DNA from: Betaproteobacteria bacterium
GTDB lineage: Bacteria > Pseudomonadota > Gammaproteobacteria > Burkholderiales > Rhodocyclaceae
NCBI GenBank assembly: GCA_016880375.1
Contig: JAEHDO010000495.1
Span: forward strand, 1-7,039
Reading direction: 5' to 3'
DNA: 7,039 bases
This document shows, piece by piece, positions 1 through 6,105 of the stretch. The number at the start of each line of letters is the position of its first letter. The stretch's first letter is position 1. The notes beneath the pieces were generated by a model. It was not told the origin of the DNA. It searched no databases and worked only from the letters and a program-made list of their open reading frames with translations. The translations under genes and the position numbers were made by a program.

Positions 1-197
1 AGGTACTTGCGCGCCTTGGCGTCGGCCAGGCTGAGGCGGTTTTCGTTGATCAGCATGGTCTGGAACTTGATCCAGCCCTGCCAGGCTTCCTTCGAAACGT
101 TCTCGAAAATGCGCTTGCCCAGCTCGCCGGGGATGGGCGGAAAATCCATGCCTTCCGCCTCGCGGCCCAGCTTGACGCATTTCACCATGCGGCCCAT
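1..197 (-). CDS. yggX: YggX-type Fe(2+)-trafficking / oxidative damage protection protein (partial, C-terminus beyond left edge)
   Basis: The 65 complete codons visible read as the N-terminal two thirds of the YggX family, small cytosolic proteins of about 90 residues linked to iron handling and protection of Fe-S clusters from oxidants. Family hallmarks seen are Cys7 in MVKCVKL, the block [18 protein letters not shown], and the SKEAW...[10 protein letters not shown] stretch. The start at 197 is chosen because a good Shine-Dalgarno sequence lies just upstream and because it puts the conserved cysteine at residue 7, as in E. coli YggX; the internal Met4 is less likely. It is the third gene in the minus-strand series argA, diguanylate cyclase, yggX, 63 bp after the cyclase stop. 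The end lies outside the window, so intactness cannot be judged. Family assignment is very sure; the iron-trafficking role is known from enterobacterial homologues. Confidence 0.95.
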   Translation of the reverse strand, partial: MGRMVKCVKLGREAEGMDFPPIPGELGKRIFENVSKEAWQGWIKFQTMLINENRLSLADAKARKY

Positions 198-202
198 TGC
201 GA

Positions 203-210
203 TTCCTTTC
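203..210 (-). promoter_or_regulatory. Shine-Dalgarno site for yggX
   Basis: Read on the minus strand, GGAAAGGA ends five bases before the ATG at 197. It fixes the yggX start over the in-frame Met codon three codons later and suggests independent, efficient initiation even if the mRNA is shared with the cyclase upstream. Confidence 0.7.
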
Positions 211-221
211 CTGTCTGATGC

Positions 222-237
222 GCCCGCGGCGGCGGGC
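222..237 (-). other. Short GC hairpin in the cyclase-yggX gap
   Basis: GCCCGC and GCGGGC form a perfect 6-bp stem around a 4-base loop in the 63-bp gap. Neither strand has a T-run after it, so it does not look like an intrinsic terminator. It could be an mRNA processing or stability element in front of yggX, or chance in GC-rich DNA. A TAGAAT hexamer (minus strand, about 253-258) lies upstream of it and resembles a -10 box, but I found no matching -35 sequence. Confidence 0.3.
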
Positions 238-260
238 TAACGGCGGATATTCTACCGTTT

Positions 261-2318
261 TCAGTGCAACTTCGCGCTGCCGAAAACCGCCCAGCGGTTC
301 TTGCCGCTCAGCTTGGCCTGGTACATGGCGGAGTCGGCGCGGGCGATGATTTCCTCGCTGCTGGTGGCATGCGTCGGGTAAAGGGCGATGCCGAGGCTGG
401 CGGTAAGCTGGACCTCGCGCCCGGCGAAGACGAAGCGCATGTCGGCGATCTTGCCGCCGACGCGGCGCGCCAGCCCGACCATTTCCTCCTCGTCAGCATC
501 GGGGGCGAGGATGGCGAACTCGTCGCCGCCGACGCGAAAGAAGATCTCGTTGCGCCGCACGGTGGCACCGACCTCCTCGGCCAGCCGGATCAGCACGGTA
601 TCCCCCGCCTGATGGCCATATTCGTCGTTGATCGGCTTGAAGCCGTCCAGGTCGATGGCGAGCAGGCCGGCATGGCTGTCGCGCCGGGAGGCCTCGGCGA
701 GAATGCGGTCTATCTCCTCGTGGAAGCGGCGGCGGTTGTAAAGGCCGGTGAGCGGGTCGCGCTCGGCGAGCTGGATGAGCTGGCTCTCGAGCTGCTTCTG
801 GTGCGTGACGTCCTCGTAGATCCAGACGCGGCCGATGAACCGCCCCGGCTTTTCTCCCGGCACCAGGGCGGAGATGTCGGTGATGATGCGGTCGTCGTGC
901 AGCGCGATCTCGTAGGCGCCACTGACCTCCTCGCCCGCCTGCACCTCTTCCAGGTGCCGGCGGTAGCCGACGTCGTCCTGGCGCAGGTGCGCCGTGCGAT
1001 CGATCATGCTGCTGTAGCGCAAGCCGGCCAGGTTCTCGTCGCGCGGCAGCCCCCAGATTTCGCGGCAGGCATTGTTGATGTACACCACGCGCTGGTTGCC
1101 GTCCACGAAGAGCACCCCGATCTTCATCACGTTGAGCAGCGCCTCCAGGCGCGAGCGCTCCTCGTTGCTGTGCGTCAGGTAATACTCCTTCAGCGCCTGC
1201 GCTCGGCGCAGCTCGACCACGTTGTCGAGCAGCTTCAGCTCGGCTTGCTTGCGCGCCTGGATCTCGTCGGCGGAAACGCGCAGGCCGAGGTACTCCCCGG
1301 CCGGACCGTTGATGGGCTGCCAGTTGACGACCGTCCACACGAGGCTGCCGTCCTTGCGCTTCATGCGCACCTCGAAGTTGTCGCCGGTGCTGCCGCGCAG
1401 CGCCTTGAGCGCCACCTCGAGGGTCGCCTTGCGGTCCTTGTCGAACACCAGCATGTCGACCAGGTTGTTGGAGAGCAGGCACTCGGACGGCGTATAGCCG
1501 GTGATGCGCTCGACCGAGCGGTTGATCCAGATAAGGCGGCCGTGGGGGTTGAACCAGGCTTCCACGCCGTAGGTGTAGTCGGCGATGGCATGGAAGCGCC
1601 CCTCACTCTTCTTGAGCGCCTCGACACGCTCGTCGAGCACCTGCGACATGCGGTTGAAGGCGCGCGTCAGGGCGCCGATTTCGTCGTTGCTGCCGACCGG
1701 CAGGCGCACGGTCGATTCGCCGCTCTCGAGCGCGCCGACGCCGCGCTGCAGGGCACGCAGGTTGCGCGTCAGCCAGTAGCCGATCACCGAGAGCAGCGCC
1801 ACCGTCAGCAGAAAGGCCACCCAGCCGATGACGATGCTCTGCCACAACAGCTGGTAGCTGGCCTGCTGCAGGAACTGCGTGTCGATGCCGAAATGCACGC
1901 TGCCGACCACCCGCTCGCCGATGTGCAGCACCGTCATGCCGTCGAAACGACCGGCTTCGCGCGGCAACTGGGAAAAGTCGTCCTGGGGCGTCGGCAGGGG
2001 GCGCACGGGCTCCCAGCCTTCCGCTGCGACGACACGCTGTTCGGCGTCCTTGAGTAGGACATAGCGGATGCCCTTCTGCTGGCCCAGTTGGCTGACCAGG
2101 CGCGTCAGCTTGACGTAATCGCGCTCGACCAGCGGCACCGCAAGCGAGGCGTTGTGCAGGATCTGCAATTCGGCCAGGTGGCGGTTCTCCCGCGAGACCA
2201 GGGCCTCGTCGAGCAGGCGCACGCTGTTGGCCACCAGCACCCACAGCATGACCAGCAGGACGAGGCTGGCCGCAGCGACAAGGCGGAAACGCAGCGATAA
2301 GAACGTGCTTTTGAGCAT
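261..2318 (-). CDS. Membrane-bound diguanylate cyclase (periplasmic sensor, HAMP, two PAS, GGDEF)
   Basis: A 685-residue protein predicted to make c-di-GMP from two GTP at the inner membrane. Visible order: short cytoplasmic N-terminus; TM1 about 11-33; periplasmic region about 34-160, possibly Cache-like; TM2 about 161-183; HAMP about 184-236 with the NDEIGALTRAFNRM block; first PAS/PAC about 238-358; second PAS about 388-508; GGDEF domain about 515-680. The active-site signature GGDEF is intact at 597-601, and the metal-binding DLD (556-558) and NDEYGH (564-569) are present, so the enzyme should be active. The inhibitory I-site position reads RRNE (588-591), that is RxxE rather than RxxD. 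No EAL or HD-GYP domain follows. The ATG lies 18 bp after the argA stop with only a weak AAGG ribosome site, which favours co-transcription and perhaps translational coupling with argA. The signal sensed is unknown. Confidence 0.93.
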   Translation of the reverse strand: MLKSTFLSLRFRLVAAASLVLLVMLWVLVANSVRLLDEALVSRENRHLAELQILHNASLAVPLVERDYVKLTRLVSQLGQQKGIRYVLLKDAEQRVVAAEGWEPVRPLPTPQDDFSQLPREAGRFDGMTVLHIGERVVGSVHFGIDTQFLQQASYQLLWQSIVIGWVAFLLTVALLSVIGYWLTRNLRALQRGVGALESGESTVRLPVGSNDEIGALTRAFNRMSQVLDERVEALKKSEGRFHAIADYTYGVEAWFNPHGRLIWINRSVERITGYTPSECLLSNNLVDMLVFDKDRKATLEVALKALRGSTGDNFEVRMKRKDGSLVWTVVNWQPINGPAGEYLGLRVSADEIQARKQAELKLLDNVVELRRAQALKEYYLTHSNEERSRLEALLNVMKIGVLFVDGNQRVVYINNACREIWGLPRDENLAGLRYSSMIDRTAHLRQDDVGYRRHLEEVQAGEEVSGAYEIALHDDRIITDISALVPGEKPGRFIGRVWIYEDVTHQKQLESQLIQLAERDPLTGLYNRRRFHEEIDRILAEASRRDSHAGLLAIDLDGFKPINDEYGHQAGDTVLIRLAEEVGATVRRNEIFFRVGGDEFAILAPDADEEEMVGLARRVGGKIADMRFVFAGREVQLTASLGIALYPTHATSSEEIIARADSAMYQAKLSGKNRWAVFGSAKLH

Positions 2319-2336
2319 GGGCGAGCCTTGTCCGGG

Positions 2337-3659
2337 CTACATGGCCTTGCCGAGGACCTTGGAACGGCGCTGCCAGTTGTACAGCTCGCGCTTCTCCCGC
2401 GGCAGGGAGTCGACGCCGGCATCCTTGAAACCGCGTTCGATGAACCAGTGGGAGGTGCGCGTCGTCAGCACGAACAGCCGCTTCAGGCCGGCCTTGCGGG
2501 CGCGCGCCTCCATGTAATGCAGCAACTGCTCGCCGTAGCCGACGCGGCGGTAGTCGGGGTTGACGGCGAGGCAGGCCAGTTCCGCCGCCTTGTCCTTGCT
2601 GAAGGGGTAAAGCGCGGCGCAGCCGAGGATGACGCCGTCGTGTTCGAGCACGGAGAAGCGGCCGATCTCCATCTCCAGTCGCTCGCGGCCGCGCCGCACC
2701 AGCGTGCCATCCGCCTCCAGCGGCGCGATCAGGCCGACGATGGCGGCGACGTCGTCGATGGTCGCCTCGCGCAGGCGCGCCAGCGGATCGCGCGTCACCA
2801 CCGTGCCGACGCCCTCGTGGGTGAACAGTTCGAGCAGCAGGCCGCCGTCGATGTCGCGGTCGATGAGGTGGGCACGCTTGACGCCGGCGCGCGTGGCGCG
2901 CATGCAGCAGGGCAGGTAGAGGCCGAGGTCCTCGGTCAGGCGCTTGGGTTTCTTCAGCACCTGCTCCGCCTCCTCGGCGGTGATCGCCTCCACCAGCTTG
3001 CCGCGGCCGTCGGTGACGCCCGGTGCGTCGCAGAGGAAGATCAGCTTCTCGGCCTGCAGGGCGACCGCCACCGCCTCGGCCACCTCTTCCATGCAGAGAT
3101 TGAAGATTTCGCCGGCGGGCGAGACGCCGATCGGGCTGATGAGCACGACGTTCTGCTGGTCGAGGTCGGCGCTGATTTCCTCGGCGACGATCTTGCGCAC
3201 GGCGCCGGTGTATTGAAAGTCGACGCCGTCGACGACGCCGACCGGCTTGGCGGTAATGAAGTTGCCGCCGGTGACGCGCATCCAGGCGCCCGCCATCGGC
3301 GTATTGGGCAGCCCCTGCGAGAGCAGCGCCTCGATCTCCAGGCGGGTGACGCCCATCGCCGCCTTGACGCATTCGAGGGCTGCGGCGTCGGTGACGCGCA
3401 GCCCCTTGTGGTACTTCGCCTTGAGTTTGCGCCGCTTCAACTCCGCCTCGATCTGCGGCCGCGCGCCGTGCACCAGCACCAGGCGGATGCCGAGGGCCGC
3501 CAGCAGGTTGCAGTCCTGCGCCAGCGCCTGCGCCAGCGCCCCTTGCGCCACCTCGCCGCCGAAACCGATGACGAAGGTGCGGCCGCGGAAGGCGTGGATA
3601 TAGGGCGCTGCCTGGCGGAACCAGGAAACATAATGCCGCGTGGATTCAGGCGAAGTCAT
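2337..3659 (-). CDS. argA: N-acetylglutamate synthase (amino-acid kinase fold plus GNAT domain)
   Basis: Predicted to transfer acetyl from acetyl-CoA to glutamate, the first step of arginine synthesis, in the cytoplasm. With the start used here it has 440 residues, close to E. coli ArgA (443). Residues about 25-285 are the amino-acid-kinase-like domain (RGRTFVIGFGGE, LVLVHGARPQI, AGAWMRVTGGNF), which in this family binds the arginine inhibitor. Residues about 296-435 are the GNAT domain with the acetyl-CoA loop RRVGYG at 371-376 and the near-invariant LFVLTTRTSHWF. The reading frame stays open upstream to a TTG at 3698 (13 more residues). I prefer the ATG at 3659 because its N-terminus aligns with E. 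coli ArgA (SWFRQAAPYIHAFRG versus EGFRHSVPYINTHRG), although neither start has a strong ribosome site. It begins a minus-strand unit with the diguanylate cyclase and yggX. The kinase-like fold could be confused with ArgB, but the GNAT half settles the call. Confidence 0.95.
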   Translation of the reverse strand: MTSPESTRHYVSWFRQAAPYIHAFRGRTFVIGFGGEVAQGALAQALAQDCNLLAALGIRLVLVHGARPQIEAELKRRKLKAKYHKGLRVTDAAALECVKAAMGVTRLEIEALLSQGLPNTPMAGAWMRVTGGNFITAKPVGVVDGVDFQYTGAVRKIVAEEISADLDQQNVVLISPIGVSPAGEIFNLCMEEVAEAVAVALQAEKLIFLCDAPGVTDGRGKLVEAITAEEAEQVLKKPKRLTEDLGLYLPCCMRATRAGVKRAHLIDRDIDGGLLLELFTHEGVGTVVTRDPLARLREATIDDVAAIVGLIAPLEADGTLVRRGRERLEMEIGRFSVLEHDGVILGCAALYPFSKDKAAELACLAVNPDYRRVGYGEQLLHYMEARARKAGLKRLFVLTTRTSHWFIERGFKDAGVDSLPREKRELYNWQRRSKVLGKAM

Positions 3660-3721
3660 GTCAGCATGCCGAGAAATGATATTAAACAGCCCATCCAACC
3701 CAATGTTTTGCTTGAATTTTA
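3660..3721 (-). promoter_or_regulatory. Probable argA promoter region
   Basis: This AT-richer stretch between the upstream terminator and the argA ATG contains, on the minus strand, overlapping -10-like hexamers TTTAAT (3681-3686) and TAATAT (3679-3684). Transcription from them would start near 3671, giving a leader of about 12 bases before the ATG at 3659 and excluding the TTG at 3698 as a start. No convincing -35 box is seen. A TGAAT half-site (plus-strand 3713-3717, followed by TTTA) resembles half of an ArgR ARG box, but the second half is missing, so arginine repression here is only a guess. Confidence 0.4.
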
Positions 3722-3733
3722 GCCCATGAAAAC

Positions 3734-3769
3734 GGCATGGGGGCGGGAATATTTCACGGCCCCCATGCC
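3734..3769 (-). terminator. Intrinsic terminator after the PPK2 gene
   Basis: GGCATGGGGGC (3734-3744) and GCCCCCATGCC (3759-3769) form a perfect 11-bp stem. The 14-base loop can fold further as GAA-TAT-TTC. Read on the minus strand the stem is followed by GTTTT (3729-3733), whereas the plus-strand side has no T-run, so it points to termination of the minus-strand rsmE-PPK2 transcript 54 bp after the PPK2 stop. It insulates that unit from the argA promoter immediately downstream. Confidence 0.75.
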
Positions 3770-3822
3770 ACTGCGCCGGGCATTGCCGCCGTTCATCGGC
3801 CGTTTTGTCCTTCGTGGCGTCG

Positions 3823-5307
3823 TCACAGGCCGGCCTCGAGGCGATCGCACAGGGTCTTCAGCACCTTGATGCGGGCATGGTACTTGTCGTTGGCCTCGAC
3901 CAGGGTCCAGGGGGCAATCTCGGTGCTGCTGCGGTCGATCATGTCGCACACGGCATGCTCGTAGTCGTCCCACTTCTTGCGGTTGCGCCAGTCCTCGGCG
4001 GTGATCTTGAAGCGCTTGAAGCGGGTCTTCTCGCGCTCCTTGAAGCGCTTCAGCTGCTCCTCCGCCGTGATGGCCAGCCAGAACTTGGCGACGATGGCGC
4101 CGCTTCTCACCAGCTGGTCCTCGAAGTCGTTGATCTCGGCGTAGGCGCGCATCCAGTCGGCCTCGGGGGCGAAGCCCTCGACGCGCTCGACCAGCACGCG
4201 GCCGTACCAGGAGCGGTCGAAAACGGTGACGCGGCCGATGCGCGGGACATACCGCCAGAAGCGCCACAGATAGGGCTGGGCGCGCTCCTCCTCGGTCGGC
4301 GCGGCGATCGGGATGATCTGGTACTGGCGCGCGTCCAGGGCGCCGGTGATGCGGCGGATGCTGCCGCCCTTGCCGGCGGCATCCGCGCCCTCGAAGACGA
4401 GGATGAGCGAGCGCTCCTTGAACTTCGGATCACGCGTGAGCAGGTTGAGCCTGCCCTGGTATTTTTCCAGGTCCTTGTCGAAGCGCTTCTTCGGCAGGGC
4501 CAGGCTCATGTCGAGTGTATTGATCAGATCGCGCCGGTCCACGGCGGGCGGCGGCGGCGGGGCGCTGACGGCGAGGCGCCGGGCACCCTTGCGTTCCTGC
4601 GCAACGCGCTGCCTGAATGCGTCTAGCAGGATCTTCGCCACCGTCAGCGAGCGGTAGCGCTCGTCGGCGCCCTCGACCACGATCCAGGGCGCCACGCCGG
4701 TGCTGGTGTGGCGCAGGGTGTGCTCGGAGACGGCGCGGAACTTGTCATAGATGGCGAAGTGCTCCCAGTCGGCCTTGGTGACGCGCCAGCGCGAGTCCTT
4801 GTCCTTCTCCAGCGCCTTGAGGCGCTTCCTCTGCGCGTCCTTGGAAAGGTGGAACCAGAACTTGAGGATCAGCGCGCCCTCGTCGGCGAGCATCTGCTCG
4901 AAGCGGTTGATCTCCTCGATGGACTGGTCGAGGTCGGCGGCCTTGGTCTTCTTCAGCACGCGATTGACGATGGGGTCGGTGTACCAGTTGCCGAAGAGGA
5001 TGCCGATCTTGCCCTTGGGCGGCAGGGCGCGCCAGAAGCGCCACATGAAGGGGCGCTCGCGCTCTTCGTCGGAGGGCGGCGGGAAGGCGTGCGTCTGGAT
5101 GTGGCGCGGATCCATCCAGGCATTGAGGAGATTCACCGTCTCGCCCTTGCCGGCGCCGTCGACGCCGTTGATGAGGATGATGACGGGAAATGTCTTCAGC
5201 TCGCCGACGTCGAACTGCGCGTCGAGCAGGTCGGCACGCAGCTTCGGCTCCTCCTTGCCGTAGGTCGCCTTGTCGATCTTGTGTCCCAGTTCCGCCGATT
5301 CGAACAT
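3823..5307 (-). CDS. pap: Two-domain class II polyphosphate kinase 2 (polyphosphate:AMP phosphotransferase)
   Basis: Predicted to phosphorylate AMP to ADP using polyphosphate, recycling AMP from a phosphate store in the cytoplasm. The 494 residues hold two tandem PPK2 P-loop domains, typical of the Pap type (class II). The N-terminal copy spans about 15-240 with Walker A GVDGAGKG (48-55); the C-terminal copy spans about 272-490 with GADAAGKG (307-314), the lid block PTEEERAQPYLWRFWR and the Walker B signature VFDRSWYGR (362-370). The matching N-terminal segment reads ILFGNWYTD (103-111), lacking the Asp-Arg pair, so catalysis probably rests on the C-terminal copy. A proline run (250-254) marks the linker. 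The start has a strong AGGGGGAG ribosome site. It follows rsmE by 22 bp on the same strand, probably co-transcribed, and ends at a hairpin terminator. The exact acceptor (AMP versus other NMPs) is inferred from domain architecture only. Confidence 0.93.
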   Translation of the reverse strand: MFESAELGHKIDKATYGKEEPKLRADLLDAQFDVGELKTFPVIILINGVDGAGKGETVNLLNAWMDPRHIQTHAFPPPSDEERERPFMWRFWRALPPKGKIGILFGNWYTDPIVNRVLKKTKAADLDQSIEEINRFEQMLADEGALILKFWFHLSKDAQRKRLKALEKDKDSRWRVTKADWEHFAIYDKFRAVSEHTLRHTSTGVAPWIVVEGADERYRSLTVAKILLDAFRQRVAQERKGARRLAVSAPPPPPAVDRRDLINTLDMSLALPKKRFDKDLEKYQGRLNLLTRDPKFKERSLILVFEGADAAGKGGSIRRITGALDARQYQIIPIAAPTEEERAQPYLWRFWRYVPRIGRVTVFDRSWYGRVLVERVEGFAPEADWMRAYAEINDFEDQLVRSGAIVAKFWLAITAEEQLKRFKEREKTRFKRFKITAEDWRNRKKWDDYEHAVCDMIDRSSTEIAPWTLVEANDKYHARIKVLKTLCDRLEAGL

Positions 5308-5316
5308 GATCAGTGA

Positions 5317-5324
5317 CTCCCCCT
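5317..5324 (-). promoter_or_regulatory. Strong Shine-Dalgarno site for the PPK2 gene
   Basis: On the minus strand AGGGGGAG lies nine bases before the ATG at 5307, inside the 22-bp gap after the rsmE stop. It supports the chosen start and independent initiation within a shared transcript. Confidence 0.75.
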
Positions 5325-5329
5325 GGTTC

Positions 5330-6058
5330 TCAGATATCGCCGCCCAGCGCGCCCAGCGCGGCCAGCGCGGCCGGGCCCGCCGTTTCGGTGCGCAGGATGC
5401 GCGGACCGAGCGACAGGGCCGAGAAACCCGCCATGCCCGCCACCGCCGCTTCCTCCTCGCTCAGGCCCCCTTCCGGCCCGACCAGCAGCAGGAATCTGTC
5501 ATTCCCGGCCAGCTCGCGCGGCCGGCGCCCGCCCTGCGGCGAGAGCAGCAATCGACATGTTTCATTGTCTTGCCGCAGTTGGCCGAGCCATTGCCGCAGA
5601 TCAAGAATCGGCGCGATTTCCGGCAGCCGGTTGCGCCCGCACTGCTCGCAGGCCGACACCGCCACCTGCCGCCAGTGCTCGACGCGCCTGACGGCGCGTT
5701 CTCCGGACAGCCTCACCACGCTGCGCGATGCGAGCAACGGCTGAATGCGCGCCACGCCCAGTTCGACGGCCTTCTGCACCACCCAGTCCATCTTGTCGGC
5801 TGCTGGCAGCGCCTGCGCCAGGACCAGTTCGAGCGGCGACTCGCGCTCGACGTCGCACCGGTCGCCGAGCCGCACGCGCACGCCGCGACCCGTCTCGGCG
5901 ATGCGGCCGGAATACTCGCCGCCCTCGCCGTTGAACAGCGTCACGGCGTCGCCGACGTCAAGGCGCAGTACGCGCAGGGCATGGTGCGCCGCGGCCGGCG
6001 GCAACTCGATCAGGCTGTCCGGCGCGAGCGGCTGCGGGCAGAAGAAGCGCGAAATCAT
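5330..6058 (-). CDS. rsmE: 16S rRNA (uracil-1498-N3)-methyltransferase
   Basis: Predicted SAM-dependent SPOUT-class enzyme that methylates U1498 of 16S rRNA in the 30S subunit. With the ATG at 6058 it has 242 residues, matching the family (E. coli 243). Visible landmarks are an N-terminal PUA-like region (about 1-70; [13 protein letters not shown]), the block [14 protein letters not shown] (89-102), [11 protein letters not shown] (138-148), and the knotted SAM-binding end with GPEGGLS (194-200) and [11 protein letters not shown] (217-227). The frame extends upstream to a GTG at 6094, but the added residues ([12 protein letters not shown]) do not resemble the family N-terminus and would run through the divergent promoter area, so the shorter start is preferred; its ribosome site is weak (GGAA, 11 bases away). 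The C-terminus is an Ala-Leu-Gly-rich tail encoded by 9-bp repeats. It heads the unit with the PPK2 gene. Confidence 0.95.
   Translation of the reverse strand: MISRFFCPQPLAPDSLIELPPAAAHHALRVLRLDVGDAVTLFNGEGGEYSGRIAETGRGVRVRLGDRCDVERESPLELVLAQALPAADKMDWVVQKAVELGVARIQPLLASRSVVRLSGERAVRRVEHWRQVAVSACEQCGRNRLPEIAPILDLRQWLGQLRQDNETCRLLLSPQGGRRPRELAGNDRFLLLVGPEGGLSEEEAAVAGMAGFSALSLGPRILRTETAGPAALAALGALGGDI
5341..5372. repeat. 9-bp tandem repeat in the 3' end of rsmE
   Basis: Units CGCCCAGCG (5341-5349), CGCCCAGCG (5350-5358), CGGCCAGCG (5359-5367) and a partial fourth CGGCC follow each other. Because the unit is three codons long, copy-number change would keep the rsmE frame; it encodes the alternating Ala/Leu/Gly tail ([11 protein letters not shown]). 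Confidence 0.6.
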
Positions 6059-6105
6059 CGTGCTATTATTCCGCAGCTGGCGGATTTTTCCCACAGCTAA
6101 TCGTC
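6059..6105. promoter_or_regulatory. Divergent promoter region between rsmE and the redoxin gene
   Basis: Only 47 bp separate the two divergent starts. The stretch TATTATT (6064-6070) gives a -10-like TATTAT on the plus strand and AATAAT on the minus strand, each matching TATAAT at five of six positions. The minus-strand hexamer lies only a few bases before the rsmE ATG, so it would give a near-leaderless rsmE message; the plus-strand hexamer would give a leader of about 30 bases for the redoxin. No clear -35 box was found for either direction. Confidence 0.35.

Noticed and set aside
239..259. AACGG/CCGTT inverted repeat after the cyclase stop as a terminator
   Set aside because: The stem is only 5 bp with an 11-base loop and has no T-run on the minus strand, too weak to call a terminator.
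264..2057. 597-codon open frame on the plus strand, antisense to the diguanylate cyclase
   Set aside because: It mirrors the cyclase codons in a GC-rich genome, its translation is rich in Ala, Val, Leu, His and Gln without any recognisable domain, and the opposite strand encodes an intact multi-domain protein.
1603..3372. 589-codon minus-strand frame spanning parts of argA and the cyclase in another phase
   Set aside because: The translation is dominated by Arg, Ala, Gly and Pro, crosses the boundary of two real genes and has no domain; it is a frame shadow.
261..3659. New defence or mobile system in the argA-cyclase-yggX block
   Set aside because: All three genes belong to well-known cellular families, base composition matches the neighbours, and no integrase, repeat or toxin-like gene is present.
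2328..3722. 464-codon open frame on the plus strand, antisense to argA
   Set aside because: Low-complexity composition with no family motif; the other strand is an unambiguous ArgA. Open antisense frames are expected at this GC content.
3705..3722. Possible ArgR ARG box upstream of argA
   Set aside because: Only one half-site (TGAAT followed by TTTA) fits the palindromic consensus; the second half is absent, so it is not listed as an operator.
3805..4626. 273-codon plus-strand frame opposite the PPK2 gene
   Set aside because: It shows the same antisense codon-mirror composition and lies over well-conserved PPK2 sequence.
5270..6100. 276-codon plus-strand frame opposite rsmE
   Set aside because: It is antisense to a clear RsmE, has no domain, and is rich in Arg, His, Gln and Ala as expected for a mirror frame.
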